A DNA stretch of 64,000 bases from CAVVEQ01 sp963828855 (GTDB lineage: Bacteria > Chloroflexota > Anaerolineae > Anaerolineales > Anaerolineaceae), in the NCBI GenBank assembly GCA_963828855.1, contig CAWHGB010000002.1:310001-374000 (forward strand), given 5' to 3'. Positions 26,448 through 36,104 of the stretch are shown in pieces. The position numbers were made by a program, and so were the translations under genes. Within the stretch, counting starts at the first letter, position 1. Each line of letters opens with the position of its first letter. The notes below the pieces were generated by a model. The model was not told the origin of the DNA. It ran no database searches and was given only the letters and a program-made list of their open reading frames with translations.

Positions 26448-27650
26448 ATGGAGACGAAGGATTATATTGCCCTGGAAGATCAATACGGTGCGCATAACTA
26501 TCACCCCTTGGATGTCGTCATACAGAAAGGTGAAGGTATTTGGGTGGAGGATGTGGATGGCAACCGCTTCCTGGATTGCCTGAGTGCGTATTCCGCATTG
26601 AACCAGGGACATGTACATCCTCGCATCCTCAAGGCACTGGTCGACCAGGCGGCAAAATTGACTCTCACCTCCCGTGCGTTCCGGAATGATCAGCTTCCCC
26701 TTCTTTTCAAGGAATTAGCGGAGTGGACCGGGTATGGCATGTCCCTCTTGATGAACTCCGGCGCAGAGGCTGTTGAAACTGCGATCAAACTTGCCCGGAA
26801 GTGGGCATATGTGAAGAAAGGCGTGCCGCGCAATCAGGCTGATATCATCGTTGCCTCCGGAAATTTCCACGGCCGCACAGTCAGCATCATCTCTTTCTCG
26901 ACGGAACCGCTTTACCGGGATGATTTTGGTCCGTTCACCCCTGGTTTCACGGTTGTCCCTTATGGTGATGCTTCTGCCATGGAGGAAGCGATCAAACCCA
27001 CAACCGCAGCGATCATGATTGAACCCATCCAGGGAGAAGGCGGAGTTCTCATCCCGCCCCAGGGTTACCTGAGGGAGATTCGCAGGCTCTGCACAGACAA
27101 CAATATCCTCTTTATTGCCGATGAGATTCAAACCGGGCTGGGCAGGACGGGGAAACTATTCGCCAGCCAGTATGAAGATGTCCGGCCGGATATGATCATC
27201 ATTGGCAAGGCACTTGGAGGCGGTTTTTACCCGGTTTCCGCGGTGCTAGCGGATGAACCCGTAATGGGTCTATTCACCCCGGGAGAGCACGGTTCGACCT
27301 TCGGAGGAAATCCTCTGGCGGCTGCGGTTGCCCGGGAATCCATCCGGGTCATCCGCGAGGAGAACTTGGTGGAAAAAAGCGCTGCCATGGGAGAATATTT
27401 CATGGAACAACTGATAGAAATCCCGAGCGCACATGTAAAAGAGATCCGTGGGAAGGGTTTATTGATCGGCGTGGAATTAAAGACTGAAGCTGGTGGTGCC
27501 CGAAGGTTTTGTGAAGCGCTATTGAAAAAAGGCATCCTTGCCAAGGAGACACACGAAAAAGTGATTCGATTCGCTCCCCCATTGATCATCACAAAAGAGG
27601 ATATCGATTGGGCTATCCCGCGCATCCGCGAAACCCTCCAAATGCCTTAA
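26448..27650 (+). CDS. rocD: Ornithine--oxo-acid aminotransferase
   Basis: About 400 residues, intact. Class III PLP enzyme that converts ornithine and 2-oxoglutarate to glutamate semialdehyde and glutamate. DYIALEDQYGAHNYHPLDVV is the typical RocD opening; LMNSGAEAVETAIKLARKW, EPIQGEGGVLIPP, FIADEIQTGLGRTGKL and the PLP lysine in IIIGKALGGGFYPVSAV follow. I start at the ATG at 26448, which has GAGGGAG five bases upstream; the frame is open further back only through the previous gene. It is separated from neighbours by a terminator upstream and 55 bp before pyk. Confidence 0.93.
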   Translation: METKDYIALEDQYGAHNYHPLDVVIQKGEGIWVEDVDGNRFLDCLSAYSALNQGHVHPRILKALVDQAAKLTLTSRAFRNDQLPLLFKELAEWTGYGMSLLMNSGAEAVETAIKLARKWAYVKKGVPRNQADIIVASGNFHGRTVSIISFSTEPLYRDDFGPFTPGFTVVPYGDASAMEEAIKPTTAAIMIEPIQGEGGVLIPPQGYLREIRRLCTDNNILFIADEIQTGLGRTGKLFASQYEDVRPDMIIIGKALGGGFYPVSAVLADEPVMGLFTPGEHGSTFGGNPLAAAVARESIRVIREENLVEKSAAMGEYFMEQLIEIPSAHVKEIRGKGLLIGVELKTEAGGARRFCEALLKKGILAKETHEKVIRFAPPLIITKEDIDWAIPRIRETLQMP

Positions 27651-27705
27651 GTAAGTAATCATCGTTATTCAATTAATATCACGATCCAGTCAGTCTGGAG
27701 AATAA

Positions 27706-29151
27706 ATGGCAAGAAAAGCAAAGATCGTCGCGACAATTGGACCAGCCAGCCGCAGCGAAGAGGTTTTGAGACGCCTCTTTGATGCGGGAATGGATGTTGC
27801 CCGATTGAATTTTTCCCATGGAACGCATGAGGATCACGAACTCTCGATTTCGCTTATCAGAAAACTCTCCAAAGAGCTGGGAAAACCGGTTGCGATCCTG
27901 CAGGATCTCCAGGGACCAAAACTGAGAGTTGGGATTTTACCCGAAGCAGGAATTGAACTGGTAACCGGCGAGACCGTGTTCTTATCCTCCCTAGAACCCG
28001 GTTCGATCTCCGGATTGGATGGGACAATCCTCCCCATGGAAGTCCCGGATTTCGAAAAAAGTATGACTCGCGGATGCCGGGTTCTGATCGATGACGGCAA
28101 ACTCGAGCTTCAGGTGGTTAAGGTTACCGAACAGGCAGTGGAAGCAACGGTTGTAATTGGCGGAACATTGTACTCCCGAAAAGGGGTGAACCTGCCCGGC
28201 GCGGATCTTGGGTTTGCTTCTTTCACTCCCAAGGACCGGATTGACCTGGAATTCGGGGTTAAGCAGAAGGTGGATTATATCGCCCTGTCTTTCGTCCGCG
28301 CAGCCCGGGATATCATTTTCTTGCGCGAATCGATCAACGAGATCGATCCCAGCATGTCGGAAATTCCCATCATCGCCAAACTGGAGCGACCGGAAGCGAT
28401 TCAAAACCTGCATGAGATCCTGCACGTCACGGATGGCGTGATGGTCGCCCGGGGCGACCTGGGTGTGGAGACCTCCCCTTCCGATGTGCCTATCATGCAG
28501 AAGACGATTATCAAAGAAGCCAACCGCCACGCAAAATTAGTGATTACGGCTACTCAGATGCTGGATTCCATGGTTAGCAATCCTCGCCCCACGCGTGCTG
28601 AGGCTTCCGATGTGGCTAACGCTATCTTCGATGGCTCCGACGCTGTGATGCTTTCCGCTGAATCAGCCAGCGGACAATACCCGGTGGAAAGCGTGGTTAT
28701 GATGGACCAGATCATCCGGACGGCTGAAGATCATTTTGATGAGTGGGGATTCGGAGAAGATGTTCCCATCGATCCGACCCACAACAGTGCCATTGCCATC
28801 ACCCGCGCGGTGCATGAAATTTCCAAAGACCCGGAGATTGTTGGGATCGCGGTTTTTACCCTCAGCGGACAAACTGCGATCCTCATGGCTAAAACTCGTC
28901 CGAGAGTACCCATCCTGGCCTTCACGCCAAACGAAAGAACCTACCAGCGGTTGAATCTTTGCTGGGGTACAACTCCCGAGCTAGTTCCGTTCGCCAATTC
29001 GGTGGAAGAGATGCTTCAGCACCTGGAAGCCCGTATCCTGGAAAAACAGTTATTTCAACAAGGCCAGCAGATTGCTGTGATCTCCGGTTTGCCCGTTCAC
29101 GCTATGAAGGTCGCCAATTTTACATTGCTCCATCGCATCGGGCAGGATTGA
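27706..29151 (+). CDS. pyk: Pyruvate kinase
   Basis: 481 residues, intact. Final ATP-forming step of glycolysis. KIVATIGPASRSEEVLRRL and NFSHGTHEDH at the N-terminus; signature IIAKLERPEAIQNLHEI (catalytic Lys), MVARGDLGVETSP, and ITATQMLDSMV. The B domain (residues 70-170) is present. It lacks the extra C-terminal PEP-utiliser domain found in some bacterial forms. GGAG precedes the ATG. The stop overlaps the convergent korB end by 32 bp. Confidence 0.96.
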   Translation: MARKAKIVATIGPASRSEEVLRRLFDAGMDVARLNFSHGTHEDHELSISLIRKLSKELGKPVAILQDLQGPKLRVGILPEAGIELVTGETVFLSSLEPGSISGLDGTILPMEVPDFEKSMTRGCRVLIDDGKLELQVVKVTEQAVEATVVIGGTLYSRKGVNLPGADLGFASFTPKDRIDLEFGVKQKVDYIALSFVRAARDIIFLRESINEIDPSMSEIPIIAKLERPEAIQNLHEILHVTDGVMVARGDLGVETSPSDVPIMQKTIIKEANRHAKLVITATQMLDSMVSNPRPTRAEASDVANAIFDGSDAVMLSAESASGQYPVESVVMMDQIIRTAEDHFDEWGFGEDVPIDPTHNSAIAITRAVHEISKDPEIVGIAVFTLSGQTAILMAKTRPRVPILAFTPNERTYQRLNLCWGTTPELVPFANSVEEMLQHLEARILEKQLFQQGQQIAVISGLPVHAMKVANFTLLHRIGQD

Positions 29152-30211
29152 CTTTTTGTATCAGAAGAGGCTTGAATTCAAGCGATCCAATTCCGGTCGC
29201 GTTGGACGAATTTTTTCCTCTGATGAGTCTGTTTAGAGCTGTATCAGTCAGGTCGTAAATATCATACAGGGTAGGTTGATCCGGATCGACATAGATCAAT
29301 CCTGTCACAAGCCAATTATTCAGATGGGCTTCCTCAAGCATGTGCATCGCCTGCCATCTATCGCAGGGATCATACTCACTTTCCAACTTTTTTAGCACGA
29401 TCTTGGAACCATCGAAAAGTTCTACTTCCTGGGTGGTGCCTTCTTCAAAATCACCAATCATGATCTCATCCCGTTTTGGAATGTAGGAAATATCATGGAG
29501 CGGTTGCTCCATCTCCTTGCCGGTTACATAAGAATGTACCGATCCTCCCTGGTTATGGAATGTCACGCATGGGCTGATGATATCCAACACCGCGATCCCG
29601 CGGTGGCTGAGGGCTGCCTTTATAAGTTCTTTTACTTGTTTGGGATCCCCCGCAAAGGAGCGGCCCACGAAACTCGCATTCGCCACCAGGGCTTCCATGC
29701 AAATATCGATCGGCAGGTAGGGATTTGTTCCTTGCCGCTTTAAAAAGAGGTCTTTTTCGGCTGTTGCGGAAAATTGTCCCTTGGTGAGGCCATAAACGCC
29801 GTTATTTTCGATAATATAGGTCATGGGCAAATTTCGCCGCACCATATGCTTGAATTGCCCCATCCCGATACTCGCTGAATCTCCATCACCAGAGACGCCG
29901 ATCACCCGCATGCTGGTATCACCGAACGCCGCCCCGAGCGCCAGCGATGGCATCCTGCCATGCAGGCCATTGAACCCAAAGGAACGGCTGAGGAAATAAA
30001 ACGGGCTTTTACTGGAGCATCCGATCCCTGAGAATTTGATTACTTTTTCAGGTATCAGGTTCATCTCGTAGCAGGCTGCCACGATCTGAGCGGCGATGGA
30101 ATTATGCCCGCAGCCCTGGCAGAGGGTGCTGGGCGCGCCTTTATAATCCGCTCGAACCATACCGACCTCATTAATGGATTGCTTGCCTGGAAGTACCGGC
30201 GTGTCGCTCAT
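29120..30211 (-). CDS. korB: 2-oxoacid:ferredoxin oxidoreductase, beta subunit
   Basis: 363 residues, intact. TPP-binding subunit that decarboxylates a 2-oxoacid and passes electrons to ferredoxin. LCQGCGHNSIAAQIV and GIGCSSKSPFYF are the family's N-terminal landmarks; VIGVSGDGDSASIGMGQFKH and IIENNGVYGLTKGQFS form the TPP/Mg site (GDGD ... NN). The protein is about 60 residues longer than many KorB proteins; the C-terminal tail (GIGSLEFKPLLIQKVN) overlaps the end of pyk. It lies 12 bp after korA. Substrate (2-oxoglutarate, pyruvate or branched oxoacid) is not decided by sequence alone. Confidence 0.92.
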   Translation of the reverse strand: MSDTPVLPGKQSINEVGMVRADYKGAPSTLCQGCGHNSIAAQIVAACYEMNLIPEKVIKFSGIGCSSKSPFYFLSRSFGFNGLHGRMPSLALGAAFGDTSMRVIGVSGDGDSASIGMGQFKHMVRRNLPMTYIIENNGVYGLTKGQFSATAEKDLFLKRQGTNPYLPIDICMEALVANASFVGRSFAGDPKQVKELIKAALSHRGIAVLDIISPCVTFHNQGGSVHSYVTGKEMEQPLHDISYIPKRDEIMIGDFEEGTTQEVELFDGSKIVLKKLESEYDPCDRWQAMHMLEEAHLNNWLVTGLIYVDPDQPTLYDIYDLTDTALNRLIRGKNSSNATGIGSLEFKPLLIQKVNPARCDGAM

Positions 30212-30223
30212 TTCGTTTTCTCC

Positions 30224-32061
30224 TCATGTGCAAGGATCATCTGCTTCGATCCACCTGGCTGTCAAAGGCAATCCGTCCGTGTGGGCAGTTTTGATCATTT
30301 TGACCACCTGATCAGGAAACTCCAGGGAGAGTACTTGTTGAAGCTGCCCATCGCGGTTCATCTCCACCACGTACACCCGGTCATGATCCTCGAGGAATTT
30401 TTTCACAGCCAGGGAAAACGGAATCGATCTCACCCGCATATAATCCGCGTATACCCCGGTTGAACCAAGAAAATCAAGCGCTTCCTCTACTGCCGGGTTG
30501 GCCGATCCGCTGGAAATGATCCCAATCCTGGCGGAAGGCATGCTCCGGGTAACCGGTTGGGGGAGAAACTCGCTGGAATTATCAATTTTTCGCCTGATCC
30601 GATTTAACCCTATTTCCCACTCCTTGGCATCCTCGGAATATTGGGCATACTCATCGTGCCCCGTCCCCCTGGCAAAATAAGCGCTTTGAGGGTGTTGGTT
30701 TCCCGGGATTGTCCGGTATGGGATTCCATCTCCATCGATATCCAAATACCTGCCCCACTGGTTTTCATGTTCTGCCAGGTATTTCTTCAGATCCTCTTCC
30801 CAGAGCACCTTTCCTCGGTCTATGGCTGAATCCGGGTATTTGAATTTTTCAGTCATCCACTGGTTCATCCCCAGGTCCAGATCGCTCAGGACAATCACCG
30901 GGGTTTGGTAACGTTCGGCGATATCAAAAGCCTTCCAGCCAAAGTCAAAACATTCCTCCACGGATCCTGGGATGAGAATGATGTACTGGGTATCGCCGTG
31001 CCCAAGGAAATAGGAGAATGTCAGATCGCCCTGGGCAGTCCGGGTCGGCAGTCCGGTGCTGGGGCCCACGCGTTGCACATCCCAAACGACGACGGGTACT
31101 TCCGCGTAATATGCCAGTCCCATATATTCTGCCATCAGGCTTAAACCGGGACCTGAAGTTGAGGTCATCGAGCGCAATCCAGCCCAACCAGCGCCAATCG
31201 TCATGCCAATGGCAGCCAGTTCATCTTCTGCCTGCACTACCACATAAGTCGCTTTTCCGGTTCCAGGTTCCTTGCGATATTGTGGTAGATACTCATTCAG
31301 CGATTCCGCCAGGGTGCTCGCGGGGGTGATTGGGTACCAGGCGGAAAACTGTACTCCACCGAAAATTGCACCCAGAGCGCCGCAGTATTTCCGTCCGCCA
31401 TGACGCAATCACTGGTCAAGTCCATCGGTTCCACGCGGTATGGATCATTCTTCACCAGATTGGATTCCGCCCAGGCAAAGGCTTTTTCAATGATCTCCAT
31501 GTTGGAAGCGATGGCTTTTTCTTTACCCTTGAAATGATATTCAATCGCCAGACGGATATTTTCCATGCGGATGTCCAGCATTTTTGCCAGGATCCCCACA
31601 TAGATCATGTTCGAAATGTAATCCCGCAAACCTGCAGGAGCCTCGGTTTCCTTGGCCATGGATTTGATCGGCATAGGATAGGTGATGATTGTCTCAGGTA
31701 TCACCGGTAGGGAAATATCATCGGAATAAAATAGTACCCCGGTTGGATTGATAAACCGGATATCTTCCTGGATCGAAGCCTGGTTCATCGCCACAACAAT
31801 ATCATCCCGCTCCACACGGCCGGTGTATCCGTCTTTGCTCACCCGGATGGTATACCAGGTGGGTAACCCCTGGATATTTGAAGGGAAAATATTCTTACCC
31901 GACACGGGGATACCCATTCTGAAAAGCGCACGTAGAATTGTTGTATTAGCGGTGGCGCTGCCTGAACCATTCACCGTCGAAAAGGTGATGCTGAAATTAT
32001 TGATCAGTTCTTTGGAGAGCCGTTCTGGTTTAGTCAAGCTTGTTTTGGGGGTAGAACCCAT
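30224..32061 (-). CDS. korA: 2-oxoacid:ferredoxin oxidoreductase, fused gamma-alpha subunit (frameshifted)
   Basis: About 612 residues. Residues 1-220 are the gamma domain (SITFSTVNGSGSATANTTILRAL, GKNIFPSNIQGLPTWYTIRVS); the alpha domain follows with AWYPITPASTLAES, QAEDELAAIGMTIGAGWAG and TSTSGPGLSLMAEYMGLA, then GPSTGLPTRTAQGDL. A frame change near 31340-31400 lies between the domains. The gamma-alpha fusion is typical of Chloroflexi and several archaea. Together with korB it forms an iron-sulfur-poor enzyme using external ferredoxin, for oxidative decarboxylation in anaerobic growth. The FadR-like regulator ends 20 bp upstream. Confidence 0.92.
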
Positions 32062-32081
32062 ATCCGCTCCTATTGGATTGT

Positions 32082-32794
32082 TTATTCAAATTCTCCCGCC
32101 CTGACGGCGGGAGGTCGGTGCGTGATCAGATCCATATGGTCGATTAACGCCTGGTACCCTTTTTGGAAATCCCCGGAGCAGATCTCATTCCACCATCTGC
32201 TCGTGGTAATCCCAGACCTTATTCAAGTACACCAGGTCGGTATAAAGACTGAGCCCTTCGGCTTCATACATCTCCCAATAAGCTTCCAGGATCCCGGAGA
32301 CAAAGGGTTGTTTAACCGGCGGTAGATGCAAAGGTGCAACTCTCTGTGTTCCGGTTGCGGAATCTGGATGGGATTTCCCATGCAATTTTCGTTTTGCGGA
32401 TTGAGCACAGGTCTCGCAAGTGCTCGTGGTCTTCAGGAGTCAATAGGGTTACAGCCTGGAACCAGTAGGATGTTTCGATATGATTACGAAGGTCGGAAAA
32501 CTCCAAAAAGTGATCTTCATCGACCCGCAGTGCATAGGCAAGGTTTTGAAGCAGTCCCGGGAAGGAAGGAGTAAGGCAGCTTGCGGAGACCAGTTTTAGG
32601 TTTGATCTCGACCAGACCCATCATGCGGGCAACTTCCAATTGTTCCCGCAGGCTGGCAATGCTGATGCCCAGCTATTTGCTGATCTCATTGAGAGGTGGA
32701 AGACGGTCACTTCCTGGGAGTTGCGTTTCTCTGCCAGGTATTCAAGAAATGGGGATAATTGGAAGGATTTGGTACGTCTTGTTCTATATATAAT
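32082..32794 (-). CDS. FadR/GntR-family transcription regulator (frameshifted, in-frame TAG)
   Basis: N-terminal winged helix: SFQLSPFLEYLAEKRN, LPPLNEIS-K, LGISIASLREQLEVARMMGLVEIKPKTGLR, i.e. the GntR helix-turn-helix. C-terminal FCD ligand domain: FSDLRNHIETSYWFQAVTLL, then NPFVSGILEAYWEMYEAEG and YHEQMV, ending MDLITHRPPAVRAGEFE. About 235 residues. The helix-turn-helix holds an in-frame TAG where Glu (GAG) is expected and the gene changes frame at least four times, so it is broken here. No clear ATG start; an ATT near 32794 is in frame. It sits directly upstream of korA, so it probably controls the kor genes. Confidence 0.75.
32093..32113. repeat. Inverted repeat between regulator and korA
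   Basis: CTCCCGCC-CTGAC-GGCGGGAG, a perfect 8-bp inverted repeat with a 5-base spacer. It overlaps the last codons of the FadR-like gene and lies 32 bp before the korA ATG. It could be an operator or an RNA hairpin that reduces readthrough from the regulator to korA. No T-run follows, so not a standard terminator. Confidence 0.6.
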
Positions 32795-32823
32795 CTTATT
32801 AATCTGTTTATTCGGATGATAAT

Positions 32824-32852
32824 ATCATAGCAAGCGGCGAACGGTTTGTCAA
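32824..32852 (-). promoter_or_regulatory. Sigma-70-type promoter for the regulator-korAB operon
   Basis: On the minus strand TTGACA (32847-32852), a 17-base spacer and TATGAT (32824-32829), predicting transcription from about 32816. The -35 is perfect and the -10 matches five of six bases. It reads toward the FadR-like gene, korA and korB. Confidence 0.8.
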
Positions 32853-32907
32853 CTAAGAATTTGATTGGATTTAACTTCAGGAAAAGATTAAGCTTGATCC
32901 CAGCAAC

Positions 32908-34072
32908 TTAATCAGCACTGGCAGTCATAAGCGCTGCAGCGCGGGGAAGCACAGACTTCATCAAAATCAAACCTGGGATGGTGATGCCCAAAAACCAATC
33001 CTTTGTTTCGTTCGTAGAACCGATGTAGATATAGCATCCTGGAACTTTTTCCTGGATCAGCGCCATATCTTCCGATCCCATGGATTGGTAGTTCTGATCG
33101 ATCAAATGACCAGGAAGGTTGAGTTTGCTGCATCGTAGACCAATTGTGTTACAAAAGGATCATTCACCAAGGGTGGATCGGACATGATCCATTTAATTTT
33201 TGCTTCGCATTCCATGCGAGGCGCGATTGATTTGCAATTTCGTGGATTCTTTCACCAACAGGTCATGGATATCTGCTCCGAAATGAGCGAATCGTGCCTT
33301 TCAGCTCCACGTACCTGGGAATTACATTATACGTTTCCCCACCTCGGACCTGTGTGATGCTCACCACCCCGGCAATCTCTGGGAGAAATATTTCGGCTTA
33401 CCACGGTCTGCAGCGCGTTAATGATCTTGCGGCAGCTGCGACGATTGGATCGGCGGTTTTTTCCGGGATAGCCCCATGCCCGCCTCTTGCCTTCGATGCG
33501 GATCTCAAAGAAATCCGCGCCAGCCATCACCGCACCGGGTGTAGATCCCCAGCCAGTTCAAAGGTTTTTCGTTCCAGACGTGGACTCCAAGGGCATAATC
33601 TGGTTTCGGGTTTTCCAGGATGCCTTCCTTGATCATTCGCTCTGCACCTCCGGCGCCTTCTTCAGCGGGTTGGAAAACAAGTTTGATCGTCCCGTAAAGA
33701 TTCGCGCTCTATTACTGACAGCATCCTGGCTACGCCAACCCCAACGCCATGTGACCGTCGTGTCCGCAGGCATGCATTCTTCCTGGAGTATACTGATTGA
33801 TAATCAGCGCCGGTTTCTTCCTGTAATGCCAGGGCAGTCCATATCGAAGCGAAGCATAACGGTTTTTCCCAGTTTCATTCCCTCGATCAATCCAATCACC
33901 CCAGTTTGGGCAATCCCGGTTTGCACGGGAATATTCAACTTTCTAAGTTCTGCTGAATGATCTCCGATGAGCGGATTTCCTGCAAAGCCTAAGTTCGGGA
34001 TATTGGTGGAAATCCCGGCGCAGGGCGATCATGTGATCTTGAAGTCTTTAGAGATTCATCCATCCAGTCCAT
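32908..34072 (-). CDS. M20D-family amidohydrolase, hippurate hydrolase-like (heavily frameshifted)
   Basis: Reconstructed across several frames: MIALRRDFHQYPEL near the start, MHACGHDGH (about 33760), FQPAEEGAGGAE (about 33640), MAGADFFEIRIEGK (about 33510), INALQTVVSRNISP and, at the end, MGSEDMALIQEKVPGCYIYIGS. These are in the order and spacing of M20D metallo-amidases (about 390 residues) that cleave N-acyl amino acids. The zinc ligands of the HACGHDGH and EE motifs are visible. At least six indels, the densest breakage of the window, so a true pseudogene cannot be excluded. It starts six bases after the PIG-L stop. Confidence 0.7.
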
Positions 34073-34077
34073 ATTCG

Positions 34078-34820
34078 TTAGCCTAAGACAATCCGTCGGA
34101 ATTTTTCCTCATAGCTGCGGTTTATCCGGAGTGCTGTCCTCTGTCCGTCGTTCGCGCATGCGCATATCAAATTCTGCCGTTTCCCCGATCTGGCTCTTGT
34201 GTTGTGTAATGCAAGAAGTTTTTTTTCCCACTGGAGTGAGACATCGATCACCGTGTTATTCTCCACCGGGAGACGCATACCCAGACTTCTTCAATGCTAT
34301 GCGGATGCAATCCTTCTCCACTGATCAATTCTGGGATAATAAAGGGGATTTCCGAAGCTGCGGGATAAATCGCTTCCAATACGATCCTGCCTGCAGCGAG
34401 ATGATCGGGATGATTTAGCCGGTTGCCTCGGAAGAACTGGTTGCCGGGATCGCAGGTGACAACGATCTCTGGTTTTATCGATCGGATCTGGCGCACAGCA
34501 GACTTTCCGGGTTTCCAGTGGTAGCTTCAAGGTAGCCATCCGGATAATTCAGAAAGTGAACCTCCCCCACCCCCAAGGACATCTGCTGCAGCTCTTTGTT
34601 CTACCGCTCTGTGGTTTGAAATGGAAACCGGATCCATCAAGTCCTCATTGCCACCTTTATCACCCCTGGTGAAAAGGCAATATGAAACCTGGTGGCCGTT
34701 TTGGATCCAACGCGCCAGGGTTGCGCCGCAGAAGAATTCCGGGTCGTCGGGATGGGCCAGCATCACCAAAATGCGTTTAGGTGTTACCCAACCTTCAGGT
34801 TGAAGGGATCCAAATCGCAC
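34078..34820 (-). CDS. PIG-L-family N-acetylglucosaminyl deacetylase-like protein (frameshifted)
   Basis: About 245 residues over three or four frames. The zinc motif AHPDDPEFFCGATLARW is near the N-terminus; FTRGDKGGNEDLMDP and the second zinc motif NHPDHLAAGRIVLEAIYP follow; the end reads VIDVSLQWEKKLLALH and EEKFRRIVLG. Enzymes of this family deacetylate GlcNAc groups on small molecules such as precursors of mycothiol or bacillithiol; the substrate here is unknown. The GTG start at 34820 overlaps the TAG stop of ricT (TAGTG) with AAGGAG just upstream. Position in an operon with glmS hints at amino-sugar metabolism. Confidence 0.78.
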
Positions 34821-35706
34821 TACTCCTTTTTCTGTTCTCTGTCTGTGCGTTCCTTGCTTTCCTCTTCGGTGAGCTCTACTTCATCTTTATGGAAATTGAA
34901 CTACACCTACTTCGGGTATTTCCACCAGGATCATCGCCTGTAAAGGATTGACATCCAAAACCTTTCCCATACCGCGCGGGGTCTTCACGATCTTGTTGCG
35001 CCGGGGAAGTTGTGCTCTGGCATCCACATAATTTTGATATTCATAAATAAGACAGCATCGAAGTCTGCCGCACATACCGGTGATCTCGGAGGGAGTCAGC
35101 GATACAGATTGCTCTTTGGCCATGCGAATGGAAATGGAGCTGAATTCTGTTAGGAATCTTGTACAGCAACGGGTTTCCAGACCGCATGCACCCATCCCCC
35201 CCATGCATTTGGCTACATCCCTGGGACCCACCTGCCGAAGATCCACAGCTGAGGGCTGAAACATTCGCTGCATATCCGAGCGCATTGATTTCAAGATCAA
35301 CTTTTTCTTCGCTCTCGGTGCAGAATTGGATGGAAAGCCGGCTGCCTTCGAAGGAGTATTCCGCATTCACAAATTTGACTCCTCGTAAATCCCAATTCCT
35401 TGGAACGTTTTTGTGCGGCTACAACACATCGCCTTCTTTCTGCTGCCAGTTTTGGCGTTGAAGAAGATCTTTCGGGGTGGCTTTGCGGTCTATCTGTTTC
35501 CATCCACCCTCAGGCATGTTGGAAGTATCCTTGATAATTCCGGTTACTTCACCCAGCTGCCATCCCCGGCTGGTTTCAACAACAACCATATCACCAGGGT
35601 TCACCTCGCCAATTCGGGTTGCGTCAAAGTGGTAGATCTTGCCCAACTTTGGAGAATCGCACGCCAACGATCAAATGCGTGGTTTTGCTTCATTTTTTTC
35701 GCTCAT
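34820..35706 (-). CDS. ricT: PSP1/YaaT-family protein RicT (frameshifted)
   Basis: About 290 residues: KIYHFDATRIGEVNPGDMVVVETSRGWQLGEV (PSP1 domain), later AKCMGGMGACGLETRCC and ISIRMAKEQSVSLTPSEITGMCGRLRCCL, the cysteine-rich signature of YaaT/RicT. In Bacillus RicT is part of an iron-sulfur complex that governs RNA processing and phosphorelay. Frame changes near 35680, 35400 and 34895 are required; with them the end reads VVQFHKDEVELTEEE. A short small-protein gene precedes it by 6 bp. The PIG-L gene start overlaps the stop. Confidence 0.85.
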
Positions 35707-35712
35707 CAGGTA

Positions 35713-36046
35713 TCACCTGCTTGTTTCTTTTAATTTTTGGTACTTTTCCAGGTCTTTTTTGGCGGATTTATAAAGGTTTTCCAGATCCATATCGTCGCCT
35801 TTGAAGCGGTGGATCATCAGTTTCGCGCACTGAGTACAACCCTGTGAAGCCCGAAAGGAATCGGCATCGCAATCAGCGCATCGCCCAGGCGAACCATCAT
35901 CAGAGTGAAGGCAGCCTTCTTCAAGTTCGGATGATTGGTCGCCGGTAACGAAATCCACCAGTTTGTCCCAAGCCTCACCTCTGCATGCCTCGCAACAGGG
36001 AAGTTACCCGCGTGGGATAGAGGAAGTCTGTATCTGAGTTGTACAT
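35713..36046 (-). CDS. Small cysteine-containing protein upstream of ricT (frameshifted)
   Basis: About 110 residues. Starts MYNSDTDFLYPTRVTSLLRG; after a frame change near 35965 continues GEAWDKLVDFVTGDQS, then CADCDADSFRASQGCTQC, four cysteines in two CxxC groups that could hold zinc, and a helical end (DLENLYKSAKKDLEKYQKLKE). I do not recognise a named family. A 6-bp stem with a 4-base loop (36047-36062) lies directly before the ATG and might mask it. It is between glmS (58 bp) and ricT (6 bp) on the same strand. Confidence 0.55.
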
Positions 36047-36104
36047 GCAGGCTATCGCCTGCCGAATTTTAACACAATTGGCTGCGACAACCCGGAAGGA
36101 GGGT

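Noticed and set aside
32908..34072. M20D gene as a definite pseudogene
   Set aside because: All catalytic motifs survive in correct order and essential neighbours show the same kind of indels, so error explains it as well.
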